Assembly (NCBI GenBank): GCA_036426205.1
Contig: WSYH01000268.1
Span: 147,153 to 211,152, forward strand
DNA from: Ascaphus truei
Taxonomy: Eukaryota > Chordata > Amphibia > Anura > Ascaphidae
Direction of reading: 5' to 3'
DNA: 64,000 nucleotides
In this document: positions 46,076-56,445 of the stretch, piece by piece
Numbering within the stretch: the stretch's first letter is position 1
How the letters are laid out: each line of letters opens with the position of its first letter
Notes under the pieces: generated by a model
What the model was told of the DNA's origin: nothing
Seen by the model: the letters and a program-made list of their open reading frames with translations, nothing else
The model's database searches: none
Position numbers and translations under genes: made by a program

Positions 46076-46980
46076 TGTATACACTGTACTGAGACCCTGC
46101 CCGAGAGACAGGAGGGGGGTCTGTGTATGTAATTGTGGCACTGTGTGGATGACATGTTATGATGTATGTATATTTGTGTGTAGGACATCTGTGCACGTGT
46201 TGAGTATGTGTGCATAGGGGTGCTGTGTATTTACACACAGTAACCGAGCTCTCACCAAAGTCTGTGTGTTTGTTTTCGTTCAAAAATAGACCCCGTTTCC
46301 TAGGGGCTTTCATTCAAGAAATATTTAATGTGGTAGTCCCATTAAATTTTTCTTGAATTAAAGTCCTCTAAGTGTTGTGTCTTTTTAAATTCATTATCTA
46401 GATCGAGTTGTGTATGTGTGTATGTATGTTTGTATATATATATGTATATATATTTTCGCCCAAAGTGTCTGGGTGGATATACAGTAGTTCTCCATGTATT
46501 TCCCTGTACTATTTGTTTCCACTATGTATATATGTATATAAATACTATATATGTGGATGCATAGTATTGTGGCGGGCACGCATACTGTACTTGGGTCATT
46601 ATGAATGTCTGAGCCGTTGTGCATGGTTTCGTGTTGCAAAATGTGTCGGTTTTCATGCGAAGTACTTGGGTCAAAGTACAAGGGACGCTGTATCTGTATA
46701 TAGCAAGGAGCCGGCTGGTGTAAATGTGTTTACTGGTCAAGCGAGTCAATGGTTTCACGCTACAAATGTCTCTGGGCTGTGAGATTCATTGTGGCAGCTT
46801 CTTTATCAATAGAACAGAGTAAGGAACTAGCGAATCTCATTGTGTATATGTGTGTCCATGTTGCAAATGGCTGTTTTGGGCCCTTTCCCCTGAGGCCTCC
46901 TCCCTGCCTGTACTGAATGAGTAGCTGTGCCTCTGCTGGGGGCGCTGGGCTGTGATCCAGCAGCAAGGTCCGGCCTAACA
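46076..46980. other. Unassigned sequence downstream of the CpG island
   Basis: Low-GC sequence with short GTATGTATAT runs near 46,410-46,460. No coding or repeat family was recognised. Confidence 0.4.
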
Positions 46981-47155
46981 CACAACCCGATCCAGTAACA
47001 CACAGTGTAACCCCCCCCTCCCATATCCACACAACCCGATCCAGTAACACACAGTGTAACCCCCTCCTCCCATATCCACACAACACAACCCGATCCACTA
47101 ACACACAGTGTAACCCCCTCCTCCCATATCCACACAACACAACCCGATCCAAGTG
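46980..47155. repeat. Tandem repeat, ~54-59 bp, about three units
   Basis: Units contain CCGATCCAGTAACACACAGT and CCCTCCTCCCATATCCACAC. On the minus strand the unit is G-rich and lies just past the L1 ORF2 stop, so it may be the L1 3' UTR. G-rich tracts there are known in L1 elements. Confidence 0.9.
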
Positions 47156-47209
47156 TGTTGTAGGTTCCGTCGTTAAGCACTCCCTCAAGGGAGAACGCAT
47201 TTGTTCCTA

Positions 47210-50200
47210 TTAAAGCCAAATTGAGGACCTCTCCACTCCCCGAATTTCTTTCTGGGCTAACCACGGTGCCCATACTTTTTCAAAATTTTCGCCAGTGTCA
47301 TTGACCAAGCTTGTTAGCATTTCCATCTGGCATACCGTCCAAATTCTATGTCTAATGTTTGGAATTGAAGGGATTATGTTTTGTTTCCAGCGTGCTGCGG
47401 TCTCCCCCCTCATCGCCATAGCAAAGTGAGCTATCAGTTTGTTTTCCCCTTTGGTGAACCCGATTGCTGGCCTGTTCAGGAGGAACAGCCATGGGTCTAA
47501 TGGGACGGGTTTACCTGTAATTATGTTCAACCAGTCTTTAATTGAGTCCCAGACTGGGACGATTTTGGGGCAGGACCACAGCATGTGCAACAAGTCTGCC
47601 TGCTGTCCACATTGTCTCGGGCACAATGGGGAGTAACTGGGCAGAAATTTGGCTAATTTAGCGGGAGTATGGTACCAGCGCATCATTACCTTATATGCGT
47701 TCTCCCTTAAGGTTGTACACATAGAACTTTTGGAGGTCGCCGTCACTATCTTTGTCCAGTCCTCTACCTCTAGCTCCTCGCCTAGGTCTGTTTCCCATTG
47801 GGTCATATATCTGGTTTTGTCTCTCACTGTCATGCTAGAACCGGTCACTTCTTTATACATCTGCGATGTAAGTCTCACCGTGGATGTCCCTGATCGACAG
47901 AGCTTTTCGAAATTTGTCATAGGGGACTTTGGCTGAACTTTTTGATAGAACGCCCTGATCTGGAGGTACCTAAAGATCTCGGTATTAGGAATATGGTGGT
48001 CGGATTTGACTATTTCGAACAATTTTATGCCCTGTCTCCCCTCCAGATCCACCAATCGCTTTATGTTGTTTTGTTTCCAGATAGAGAAATCTGTGCTGGA
48101 TTGACCCGGAGCAAAGAGGGGGTTATTCCAAATTGGTGTCATACCCGATGCCCTGCTAGTCAGGCCACACTTCAGCCTGGCGCCTGCCCAGATAGACAGC
48201 GAGTTGGTCATTGAGGATAGCGGCAGTTTGGTGCTATTGCGCACCTTCTTGGGGTACCAGATCAGATGCTCTAGTTCCAATGGGGAGCATGCCTCTCGCT
48301 CTAACGCGACCCATCTTTTAGAGTCGGGGTTAGTGTGCCATTGCACAATTTGACATAATTGAGCCGCTCGGTAGTATGATAACAAACAAGGTACCGCTAG
48401 TCCTCCCGCCCCTGTTTGTGTGCGCATTATCTGTTTGCTCACTCTCGCCTTTTTGCCTCCCCAGATAAACTTATCTATTTCAGTTTGGAGGGAGAGAGTT
48501 TCCTTCAAATTTAATGGCACTGGGAGCGTTTGAAAAAGATACAAGAGGCGAGGGAGCAAATTCATTTTTACGCATTGGATTTTACCAATCCATGAGATCT
48601 TGTTTTTAGCCCACTTATGGAGATCCTCTCTCAGGGTCCGCATCAGTTGCGGGTAATTGGCGTGGCCGATGGTATTGTATGTCCGTGTGATATTGACTCC
48701 CAGGTATTTGATTTGTTGCTTCTGCCAGCGGAAATTGAAGTTAAGGGCAATTAATTTTTCTACGTGTTTGGGGAGATTTATGTTAATGGCCTCCGATTTG
48801 CTCTGATTTATTTTGAACCCGGAGACCCTATTGAACCGTCCCAATACTTCAAACAGGTTCGGCAGAGAGGTGAGGGGCCTGGATACTGTCAGGAACACGT
48901 CATCCGCATAGAGTGCCACCTTATGCGTCTGGTTTCCGATGGCAATACCTGAAATATCTTTGCTATCCCGGATCTGGGCCGCCAGCGGCTCCATACACAG
49001 TGCAAAGAGGAGGGGGGAGAGCGGGCATCCCTGTCGCGTACCACTCTTAATTTGAAAGGGGTCGGAAGCGAATCCCTGGTGGGTCACCCTAGCCGACGGG
49101 GTCGAATATAGTGCGAATATAGCTTTTATTAATTTGTTGCCCATTCCGAACGCTCCAAGCGTGGCCTCCAAGTATGGCCAGTCTATCCTATCAAACGCTT
49201 TTTCCGCATCCAGACTGAGCGCCATAACTGGTATATCGTTGTGATTGGCTATTTCTATCAGATCAATAATCCGTCGGGTATTATCCGATGCTTGTCGACC
49301 CTGGATAAACCCGACTTGATCTGGGTGCACCAGTCTGGGTAGGATTAGACTCACTCTATTGGCCAGTAATTTGGAATAGATTTTGATGTCCGAATTAATG
49401 AGGGATATAGGTCTGTAGCTCTTACAGTCCTGCGGGTCTTTCCCTGTTTTGTGTATTACTGAGATGGACGCTTGGAGCATTTGGCTAGGGAATGGGGATC
49501 CGTTCAACACTTGGTTAAACATACGTAGTAAATAAGGGGCCAATTGTTTCCTAAACTTTTTGTAGTAAAGATTTGAGTACCCGTCGGGGCCCGGGGCTTT
49601 AGAGGGTTTCAGGTTTTTCATAACCTCCGATAATTCCTCCATTGTAAAATCTCTGCCCATCACCTCTCTGTCCAACTCGCCCAAACAGGGTATATTTGAA
49701 CTTGCTATAAAATTCTCTAGGGCCACCTTGTTCGCTGGTGATCTGGTTACTTTATCCCCGTCGTATAACTTTGCGTAGAAGTCTTTAAATTCCCGTACAA
49801 TTTGCTTGGGGTTGGCAGTAATTTCCCCTGATTCGCGTCGTAACGCTTGGATACTATAATTGTGCAATTTGGAGTTAATCATATTGGCTAATAAGGTATC
49901 TGGTTTGTTTGCTTTCTCGAAAAATCTTCTCTTTGACCAACTTAACGCTTTCTCAGCCTGGGAGGTGAGCAGAAGATTCAGCTTAGTCTGGGTGTCTTTA
50001 ATTTGTTGCAGGGTCTCTGCATTAGGTGACTGCCTATGCTGTTCCCAGTGCTGTTTTAGTTCTGTTTGCACCTTAATAATTTTTGCGTTACGCTCCTTTT
50101 TCTTACGGGCTCCCATACTAATCAAAACCCCCCTCAGTGTTGCTTTATGTGCCTCCCAGAGGGTTATGTGTGAGTCAACGCTGTCTTTATTTTCACTGAA

Positions 50201-51010
50201 GAAGTATTTAATCTCCTTTTTGATCTTTCTCTCAAGGTCTGGGATCTTTAGAAGGGAGTCGTTTAGTTTCCAATTTGCTCTTGGCCTTTCCAGCCCTATC
50301 TGCGCGCACCTTAGCTCGATCGGCGCATGGTCCGACCATGAAATATCATGGATCCCCGTGTGGGTGACCGCGGAGACCAGTCTGCTAGAGATAAAGAAGT
50401 AATCGATTCTGCTGAATGAGTCATGTGGGTGTGAATAGAAAGTGTAGAGTTTTTCTAGTGGGTGGATTTCTCTCCATGCGTCTATTAGTTGTAGGTCTTT
50501 CAGACCTTGTTCTAGTGCGGAAGGTCGGGGGTTGGTTCTGCGCTTGTGGGGACCTGAGCGATCTAGGGTTGTGTTCATAGCCACGTTGAAGTCCCCGCCT
50601 AGGATTAGGGCTCCTTCGCTAAATTTTTTTATAACGCCGAATGTCTTCGTAAAGAATTCTGCTTCATGGGTGTTAGGGGCATACAGCGTGGCTATTGTTA
50701 TGGGGAGCATATTGATGGATCCTATGAGCATCAGGAACCTTCCCTCTTGGTCTTTCTTTACCTTATCCACCACTAGGCCTACTCTATTATGGACTAGGAT
50801 TGCTACCCCCCTTTTCTTTTCTGGAGCGGAGGATAGGAATACTTGATTATATTGTTTATCAAAATATTTGGGAGCGCTAGTGGTACTGAAATGCGTTTCC
50901 TGGAGTAGGATGAAGTCCGCTCCCTTTTTTTTGTAATCAGTGAGTGCTATCCTTCGTTTGCATGGGGAGTTTAGTCCCTTAGTGTTGTGGGATATAAAGG
51001 TTAGAGGCAT
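47210..51010 (-). CDS. ORF2: L1 ORF2 protein: endonuclease and reverse transcriptase
   Basis: 1,266 codons without a stop, a usual length for L1 ORF2. The N-terminal apurinic-type endonuclease shows E38 in QETHF, Y110 in LYAPN, D140 and N142 in GGDFNV, and D227-H228 in SDHAP; these nick the target DNA. The reverse transcriptase follows with KAPGPDGYSNLYYKKF, YRPISLINSDIKIYSKLLAN, DAEKAFDR, GTRQGCPLSPLLF and the catalytic ALYADDVFL with YADD near residue 700. The C-terminal part holds a CCHC-like cluster CPRQCGQQADLLHMLWSCP near residue 1,140. The protein makes DNA from its own mRNA at the nick (target-primed reverse transcription) and works with ORF1 protein. All catalytic residues visible to me are present, so the copy may have been functional recently. 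The start is the first ATG before the endonuclease motif NTKGLNSP. Confidence 0.95.
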   Translation of the reverse strand: MPLTFISHNTKGLNSPCKRRIALTDYKKKGADFILLQETHFSTTSAPKYFDKQYNQVFLSSAPEKKRGVAILVHNRVGLVVDKVKKDQEGRFLMLIGSINMLPITIATLYAPNTHEAEFFTKTFGVIKKFSEGALILGGDFNVAMNTTLDRSGPHKRRTNPRPSALEQGLKDLQLIDAWREIHPLEKLYTFYSHPHDSFSRIDYFFISSRLVSAVTHTGIHDISWSDHAPIELRCAQIGLERPRANWKLNDSLLKIPDLERKIKKEIKYFFSENKDSVDSHITLWEAHKATLRGVLISMGARKKKERNAKIIKVQTELKQHWEQHRQSPNAETLQQIKDTQTKLNLLLTSQAEKALSWSKRRFFEKANKPDTLLANMINSKLHNYSIQALRRESGEITANPKQIVREFKDFYAKLYDGDKVTRSPANKVALENFIASSNIPCLGELDREVMGRDFTMEELSEVMKNLKPSKAPGPDGYSNLYYKKFRKQLAPYLLRMFNQVLNGSPFPSQMLQASISVIHKTGKDPQDCKSYRPISLINSDIKIYSKLLANRVSLILPRLVHPDQVGFIQGRQASDNTRRIIDLIEIANHNDIPVMALSLDAEKAFDRIDWPYLEATLGAFGMGNKLIKAIFALYSTPSARVTHQGFASDPFQIKSGTRQGCPLSPLLFALCMEPLAAQIRDSKDISGIAIGNQTHKVALYADDVFLTVSRPLTSLPNLFEVLGRFNRVSGFKINQSKSEAININLPKHVEKLIALNFNFRWQKQQIKYLGVNITRTYNTIGHANYPQLMRTLREDLHKWAKNKISWIGKIQCVKMNLLPRLLYLFQTLPVPLNLKETLSLQTEIDKFIWGGKKARVSKQIMRTQTGAGGLAVPCLLSYYRAAQLCQIVQWHTNPDSKRWVALEREACSPLELEHLIWYPKKVRNSTKLPLSSMTNSLSIWAGARLKCGLTSRASGMTPIWNNPLFAPGQSSTDFSIWKQNNIKRLVDLEGRQGIKLFEIVKSDHHIPNTEIFRYLQIRAFYQKVQPKSPMTNFEKLCRSGTSTVRLTSQMYKEVTGSSMTVRDKTRYMTQWETDLGEELEVEDWTKIVTATSKSSMCTTLRENAYKVMMRWYHTPAKLAKFLPSYSPLCPRQCGQQADLLHMLWSCPKIVPVWDSIKDWLNIITGKPVPLDPWLFLLNRPAIGFTKGENKLIAHFAMAMRGETAARWKQNIIPSIPNIRHRIWTVCQMEMLTSLVNDTGENFEKVWAPWLAQKEIRGVERSSIWL

Positions 51011-52753
51011 GTTGGTGTGGGGAACTGACCTTGTTTTCCTAATGTTGCTCTTGGATGTGTCGGGCCGCTACGGTGCCGCTTCTGTTCCCCTGCAGTACTC
51101 AGCTCTGTGCAGGGCTTCAGCGGGGGACCACTCGTGTAGAAGATAATGTGGGGGAGGGTGGACACAGTAGGTACTTGGGACACATAAGGGAAAAGAAAAA
51201 ACACGTAAACAACACATATCAACTGGGGAGATTGATCAGCGGCATAGGACCGCTGTCTCTCCCTTGCCTGTGGGACTGCGGATCTCTGAAACACGCCCTC
51301 CATCTCCTTCCTCCTCCAAAGGGCCGTGTTGCCCCGCCTCGTCCCCAGGACTTCCTCGGGTTCTAGGGCAACTGCCCCAGCCCAAGGGTAGACACGCATG
51401 ACGACTGTAGGACCGCCGTCTCAGCCGATGAACTAGTAACTTTGTTAGTCCAAACCTGACTTTTAAACAACCTGCATACTTAAGAAATTGCATGTAAACT
51501 AAAACTCTGACCTTCTATCAGTAACTTTCATCAACTTGTCCCCCCTTCCTCTGTAGCCCCTTTCCAATTTGCCTCTTGTACTGCCTATTCGGCCCAAACT
51601 TTCTGCCAAATCCCGTGATTATTCACCCGGTTTCTTTACCTCGTGATTTAGCCTGAGTTCAGCTTAGCTGCCCTAAGCTTAACTTAATCTCCCCCCCTGA
51701 AGTGTCTGTGCGTCAGGGCACCCTCCTATGTCTTTCTGTCTGTTTTTGTCTTTTGTTTTCGTTTTCCCCTCCCAGAGCTCCGTTTTGGGGCTTCCAACTC
51801 CCGCCCCCCCGGTCTCTCCGTCGGCCCATGTCTACATTCACTACTGCCCCTTGCCTCCCGCTATTGCTGTGTGTGCCCCTGCTTCAGCGGGTGTTCCCGC
51901 CTTTATCTCCCTCTCCCCTCACTTAGAGGGCTTCCGTTACTGTTGTGAAGGCGTCTGTGGGAGGAGCAGAGGTGTCAGCGTGAGCAGGGGTGTTTGCCGT
52001 GCGCCTAAGAGGTGTCCTCAAGGGACTCGCCCGCAGGAGTATCCGCGGGAGGGGTGCCAGCGGGGGACGTAGGGGTGTCAGCGCGAGGGGTCAAGGTGTC
52101 AAAGGGACGTCCGCGGGAGGGGCGGGAGTATCAGTGAGCGAAGCGCCAGTGGGAGCGTTAGGGGTGTCAGCGCAAGGATCAGGGGCGGCCGCGGAAGCGG
52201 GGGTGTCAGTGTATGGGGTGCCCGCCCGCGTGGTGGCTTCTGCTGCACTCTGTGCTGTCCGTTTGTCCCACCTCCTAGGGCCCTGCTTCTCTCTGTCTAC
52301 GTGCGCTCTATTAGTGTGTCCTCCTGCGACGTTTCCCTTCGGCGCCTTGTAGTGTTTGGTCCCCTCCGGGGTTGCCTTCCGGATCCCGCCTCTTCCGTCC
52401 CGACCTCCGCCATCTTGGATGTGGCATCTCTCCTGCGCCCCTCGCGCGTGAAGTGCAGTCTCCTCCCTGCTGACGTCATCCGCGGCCGCTCCTCCTCAGT
52501 TGGGCACCAGAGCTGATCCAAGATGGCTGCCAGTCTCCCTCTGCTGCCGTCAGTGGATCAGGTGAGTGGTGCATCAAGTCCAAAGGGCCTTGGCTCTTCT
52601 GGGCTCCGGGGGGGGATGCCGTGGGGGGGGGGTGTAGCTATACGGGGGGGTCTCAGAGGGGCTACTACGGGTATTTTTAGGCGAGCGGAGAGCGGGGGGT
52701 AGGGGGGGGGTCAACACAAACTGTGATAGAACTTAGTCTCGTTAGTAGATCGA
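51011..52753 (-). other. Long inter-ORF spacer of the L1 element
   Basis: GC-rich, without a coding motif. It includes an irregular GGGTGTCAGCG minisatellite at about 51,950-52,230 and YY1-like words in both directions near 52,409 and 52,521. L1 elements known to me usually have ORFs close together, so 1.74 kb is unusual. It could be a lineage feature, an internal promoter for ORF2, or an insertion. Confidence 0.6.
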
Positions 52754-53707
52754 TTACCGTGGACTGCGGGCATGATTTTTCTTGTTGGGTCTTCCCGCCT
52801 CCCGCCATGTTGGGTCCGGCGCTATTCTGTTTCCCGCCACTTCCTCTGTAATTTTGTCCTGCAAGCCCAGTTTAGTGAGGAAGGCTCCGCCATCTTCAGC
52901 TTTTTTTATCGTTGTAGATGCCCCGTTTCTGGATACTAGGAGCCCAAAGGGGAAAATCCAGCGATATTTAACCCCTTCATCTCTGAGGATCTTGGTAATT
53001 GGGGTAAGTTGTTTTCTTTTTAATAACGTGGTGGGGGAGATGTCCTGAAAAACTTGAATTTTTTGTGATTCAAAAGAAGGATTATTGCGGGTCAGCTGGG
53101 TAAATAGTTCTTTTATTTTGAAATAATGGAAGCGGGCGATGATATCCCGCGGGGGGTCTCCCTGCTGTGGCCTGGATCTCAGGGCTCTGTGACACCGGTC
53201 CAGATGCAGCTCCTGGGTCGTCTTATCCGGCATCAATTGGGTTAGCCACCGGCCCACAAAGTCCTCCGGGTCAAGTTCCTCTTCTGAGACCCCCCTAATC
53301 CTCACATTATTCCGACGCTCTCGGTTTTCAGCATCTTCCTGCTTGTCTAAGAGGTCTTGGATAGTGTCCTTTACTTGGGCTAGTTGTTTGTCAGTTCTGT
53401 GGAGGGACTTTACTGTGGTGTCCAGCTTCCTCTCTAGGGAGTCCGTTCTGGCGCCAATGCTGCTTATGTCCGCTCTCAGGGACGCCACTTCAGCCTGCAG
53501 GCATCTTTTAATATCTGTGCAGAACTCCTGCATATCGCGTCTCCGCATGATTCTGTTCCCGCTATCCTCATCTCCCTCTCCCTCTGCCTCTGAGTCGGAC
53601 CTGCTTGGCGGGGGGCCCTCTTGGCTGCGGGCGCGTGGTTGATCTCCCTTGCCATAGTAATCAGTCATTACTGTGGAGGGGCGCTTTGATCTTGTCCCTT
53701 TTGACAT
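52754..53707 (-). CDS. ORF1: L1 ORF1 protein: RNA-binding chaperone
   Basis: 317 codons. A charged, low-complexity N-terminus (1-55) is followed by a coiled coil at about 60-128, with regular leucine spacing in LRADISSIGARTDSLERKLD and following heptads, which should trimerise. The RRM-type domain starts at NNVRIRGVSEE (133-143). A C-terminal domain follows with DRCHRAL, RDIIARFHYFKIKELF and RKQLTPITKILRDEGVKYRW. The basic tail is NKKNHARSPR. ORF1 protein coats L1 RNA and helps reverse transcription. The same strand and order as ORF2 fit one element. The first ATG is used; the motif-free N-terminus leaves the start slightly uncertain. Confidence 0.93.
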   Translation of the reverse strand: MSKGTRSKRPSTVMTDYYGKGDQPRARSQEGPPPSRSDSEAEGEGDEDSGNRIMRRRDMQEFCTDIKRCLQAEVASLRADISSIGARTDSLERKLDTTVKSLHRTDKQLAQVKDTIQDLLDKQEDAENRERRNNVRIRGVSEEELDPEDFVGRWLTQLMPDKTTQELHLDRCHRALRSRPQQGDPPRDIIARFHYFKIKELFTQLTRNNPSFESQKIQVFQDISPTTLLKRKQLTPITKILRDEGVKYRWIFPFGLLVSRNGASTTIKKAEDGGAFLTKLGLQDKITEEVAGNRIAPDPTWREAGRPNKKNHARSPR

Positions 53708-53865
53708 CTTGACTGTGTCCGGGGGCTCTGTGGTCAGTTTTCAGTGAAATCCGCCAGGTTTGGACGTGTTTATTTATTGGTAATCGTCGGCTGGAAACGG
53801 AGCTGAATGTTCAAGCAGCCATTCAGTCCGTTGTCGCGCATGCGCATTCATCTATTTATTTTTTG

Positions 53866-53866
<1 letters not shown>

Positions 53867-53898
<32 letters not shown>
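53867..53898. repeat. (TA)n microsatellite
   Basis: About 16 TA units between the L1 5' end and the truncated LTR. Confidence 0.95.
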
Positions 53899-53902
<4 letters not shown>

Positions 53903-54112
53903 GTCTCTATGATTTGGGCTGGTGAATCGCTGGGCTAACCACGCAGTTAAAGAGAGCTGGACTATAAGTGTATATATACTCCAAAGTGGAGCAGATTTTT
54001 GTTTGCTTATTTTCCCGTTTGCTGTGTTTAAAGCGACGGGTGCAATAAAGCCTTATTTTAATTTCACCTTAAAACAGTCTCCATTGCTTACCTCTGCACA
54101 TGTCCTCTTACA
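53899..54112 (+). mobile_element. 5' LTR (3' part) of the coiled-coil LTR element
   Basis: Matches the reverse complement of the left half of the solo LTR at 18.8 kb: ATTTGGGCTGGTGAATCGCT, then AACCACGCAGTTAA, ACTCCAAAGTGGAGC, AATAAA at 54,044 and the end CTCTTACA at 54,112. Its 5' part is lost at a TA repeat. The base after the end starts TATGGTGTTATAAGTGGGAT, which lies where a primer binding site belongs. Confidence 0.8.
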
Positions 54113-54835
54113 TATGGTGTTATAAGTGGGATGAGAGGTGGCCCTTGAAGTTAAAAGGGGTCCTGGAGATTGCCTGTGAAATTTTTTTGTGCTTTTTGCC
54201 AGCATACAGTCTTACAAACAGCCTGAGCAACAAAAACAAAGATTCACCTGCAGCAGAGATCAGAATTAAAGGGCTACACTGCACTGAACAAAGCCACAGT
54301 TGGACTCTTTTCCCCAATCCCAAGAGGAGAGAAAGAGACTGTGCTGAAGCAGGTATTCCTTACTTTCCTTTCACAATAATGTGTAATACTGTTGTTGGTA
54401 AAGAGGCTTAGCCCTCCAGCTGTAGTTAGGATTCAAGAAGTGAGGTAGCGCTCCAATGATAGGAGCTAGGCTTTGTTTATTATTTTCTTTAAAAAAAATA
54501 ATAATAATTTTTGCTGAAGCAGGGGAATTTTCAGCAAGCAAGTGCTGAGTGTAAAATTGCCCTGCCGGGTAAAAAGGGATTGCTGAACCGTGAAAAGGGT
54601 AACCCAAAGCCAATTGCTGAGTGTTAAGTCGCCCTGCCGGGAGTGAAAGAAAGTAGAAAAAAGAGAATATTTTTTTTTCTGCAAGTAAAGTCTGTCTCTG
54701 TATCTTGGGAGTACAACATGCACCCAAAGTGTGGAGTGAATGCCATAATACCCAAAGATGAGACTGAAAATTACTGAACTCAAACAGAAAACCAAATTCT
54801 TTTGCTGAAGCAGGGGGGTTGCACATAGCAAGTAA
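54113..54835 (+). other. Leader of the coiled-coil LTR element, with primer-site-like start
   Basis: About 720 bases between the LTR end and the first coding ATG. TGGTGTTATAAGTGGGAT at 54,116-54,133 resembles primer sites of vertebrate gypsy-type elements. Repeated GCTGAAGCAGGGG and AGCAAGCAAGTGCTGAGTG words occur. The overlapping minus-strand frames are not supported. The leader is repeated at 58,393-59,100. Confidence 0.6.
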
Positions 54836-55036
54836 ATGGCTGCCCAGCTGAAGTCAAATACAGACTCTGCAAAACTAGGGAAGAAAATGTATTCCTGGTG
54901 TAAAGAACCCCACCACACGAAGCAGTGTCCCTTCAGGCCTTATTCAGACGATGAGAGTGAATGCATGCACAGACTGCTGATGTTTAAAAACTTACCAAAG
55001 AAAAGAAAAAGAAAAAGTCTACAGAGATGCCTGTGA
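54836..55036 (+). CDS. Small gag-like frame with zinc-knuckle-like motif
   Basis: 66 codons, MAAQLKSNTDSAK to KRKRKSLQRCL. WCKEPHHTKQCPFRPYSDDE resembles the second half of a retroviral zinc knuckle (C-x3-H-x4-C here, missing the first Cys pair member). A basic stretch KKRKRKS follows. The frame overlaps the next one at 55,027 in a different phase, so the two may be one gene separated by a one-base change. A related but degenerate copy of the motif, CNEPYPTEEWPFESDEEED, appears in the next frame, which suggests an internal duplication of this module. Confidence 0.55.
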   Translation: MAAQLKSNTDSAKLGKKMYSWCKEPHHTKQCPFRPYSDDESECMHRLLMFKNLPKKRKRKSLQRCL

Positions 55037-55799
55037 GAGCTACGACCTCTACAAGCAAAATATGCCCACCTGTAGGACTACCACAATTTTGGGTTCTAGC
55101 AAAAACAGTGGCACCAGCTGCAATAGTGCTTCCTGAGGTCAGGAAGAAAAATACACCTGGTAGCCCCAAAATGGAGGACAAGATGCGGCGTTCCTGTAAT
55201 GAACCCTACCCCACAGAAGAGTGGCCCTTCGAGTCTGATGAGGAGGAAGACATCCCTTATGGGGAACCCAAATCGAGTCACACCCACAAAACACCCCAAG
55301 AATGGTGGGGGTGCCTGAACTCGGTACGTACCGAAAAGACCTCTCTCTATGATGACGAATATGACCAGCAGGAGAAAGAGCGGGAGCAGTAGATCACCGA
55401 ATATTTCTGTCAGCTAACGCAACTGCAAGAAAAGCCTGGCGTATACAATGAAGCTGCTGAAGTTTCAAATAAAGACGGAGACCCCAGTATTCCTGATGGG
55501 ATGGAGTCATCCAAAACAAGACGTAAAAAGAAAAGCGGTTCTTCACTTACCGTGGAAGGAACAGACACATCTGCAGATCCCGCGGAGGAAAAGGGGGTCC
55601 GAGATGCCCTGCAGCCGAGAGAAAATGGAGAATTCGTCCCGCGGATGACCGAATATCCAGAGGGCCCAAGGCAGAAGTCGTGTACCCCAAAGAAGTATCT
55701 GTCCGGTGCTAATAGTGAGAAACCCTCAACCAACCATACCTGGGAAGCGGAGCCAGAACCAATGAGTGGCGATCCCTTGACCAGTCCTGAAAATGCCCT

Positions 55800-56402
55800 G
55801 AAAATTGCCAGGCGTGACTGTGATCTGCTCCGGGAACAATTGAAACTTGAGATGGAAGATAATGCTGAGCTACAGAAGACTGATCTCGCAATGAACTCTG
55901 AATCTGCAACAGAATTGGACGATCTCAAGTCTGAGCTAGATGCTGCAAACATTACTAATGCCACCATGGTGGAAAAGCAGAGCCAATCTGATAAAATGAT
56001 GGCTAAGCTAAAGCGGAAGTATGAGGAGGCACTGAAGGAGATTACAGTCTTTCAGCAAGAGGTTCACAGTCTTCGCCTAGAATTGAATGCCTAACAACAA
56101 GAGGTCAACAGTGTCTGGACAGAGGTGGACGTATCCCAGAAGGAGGTTCATACACTCCGCACAGCACTGGATGCCTCACACCACGAGATCAGCAGCTGCC
56201 ACACCAAACTGGAAGACTCCAAAAAGGAACTTCACAGTCTCGCTGAGGAGCTGGGAATTCTAAAAAAAACTATTGTCAATCTTAATATAGATATCAATGT
56301 CTCTCAGAAGGAGCTTCAGACCCTCAACCTAGAGACGGAAGTCTCACGCCAGGAAACAGTCAGTCTCCAAGCAGAGGTGCGAAAATGGAAGGCGGACTAC
56401 AA
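55800..56402. repeat. 603-bp exact duplicate, first copy
   Basis: Identical to 56,446-57,048, including the internal TAA. The two copies are separated only by the N gap. Confidence 0.95.
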
Positions 56403-56445
56403 NNNNNNNNNNNNNNNNNNNNNNNNNNNNNNNNNNNNNNNNNNN
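56403..56445. other. Assembly gap, 43 N
   Basis: Run of 43 N between two identical 603-bp sequences. Confidence 1.

Larger units (their letters stand above)
47100..53860 (-). mobile_element. L1-clade LINE with intact ORF1 and ORF2
   Basis: Minus-strand element: 5' UTR about 53,708-53,850, ORF1 52,754-53,707, a 1.74-kb inter-ORF region, ORF2 47,210-51,010, and a short 3' end. Both frames are unbroken, which indicates recent insertion. Ends are approximate because no target-site duplication or clear poly-A (poly-T on +) was found. Confidence 0.8.

Noticed and set aside
55410..55967. 185-codon minus-strand frame and its copy at 56,344-56,613
   Set aside because: Antisense shadow of the coiled-coil frame, rich in Ser/Phe as expected for the complement of Glu/Lys-rich codons.
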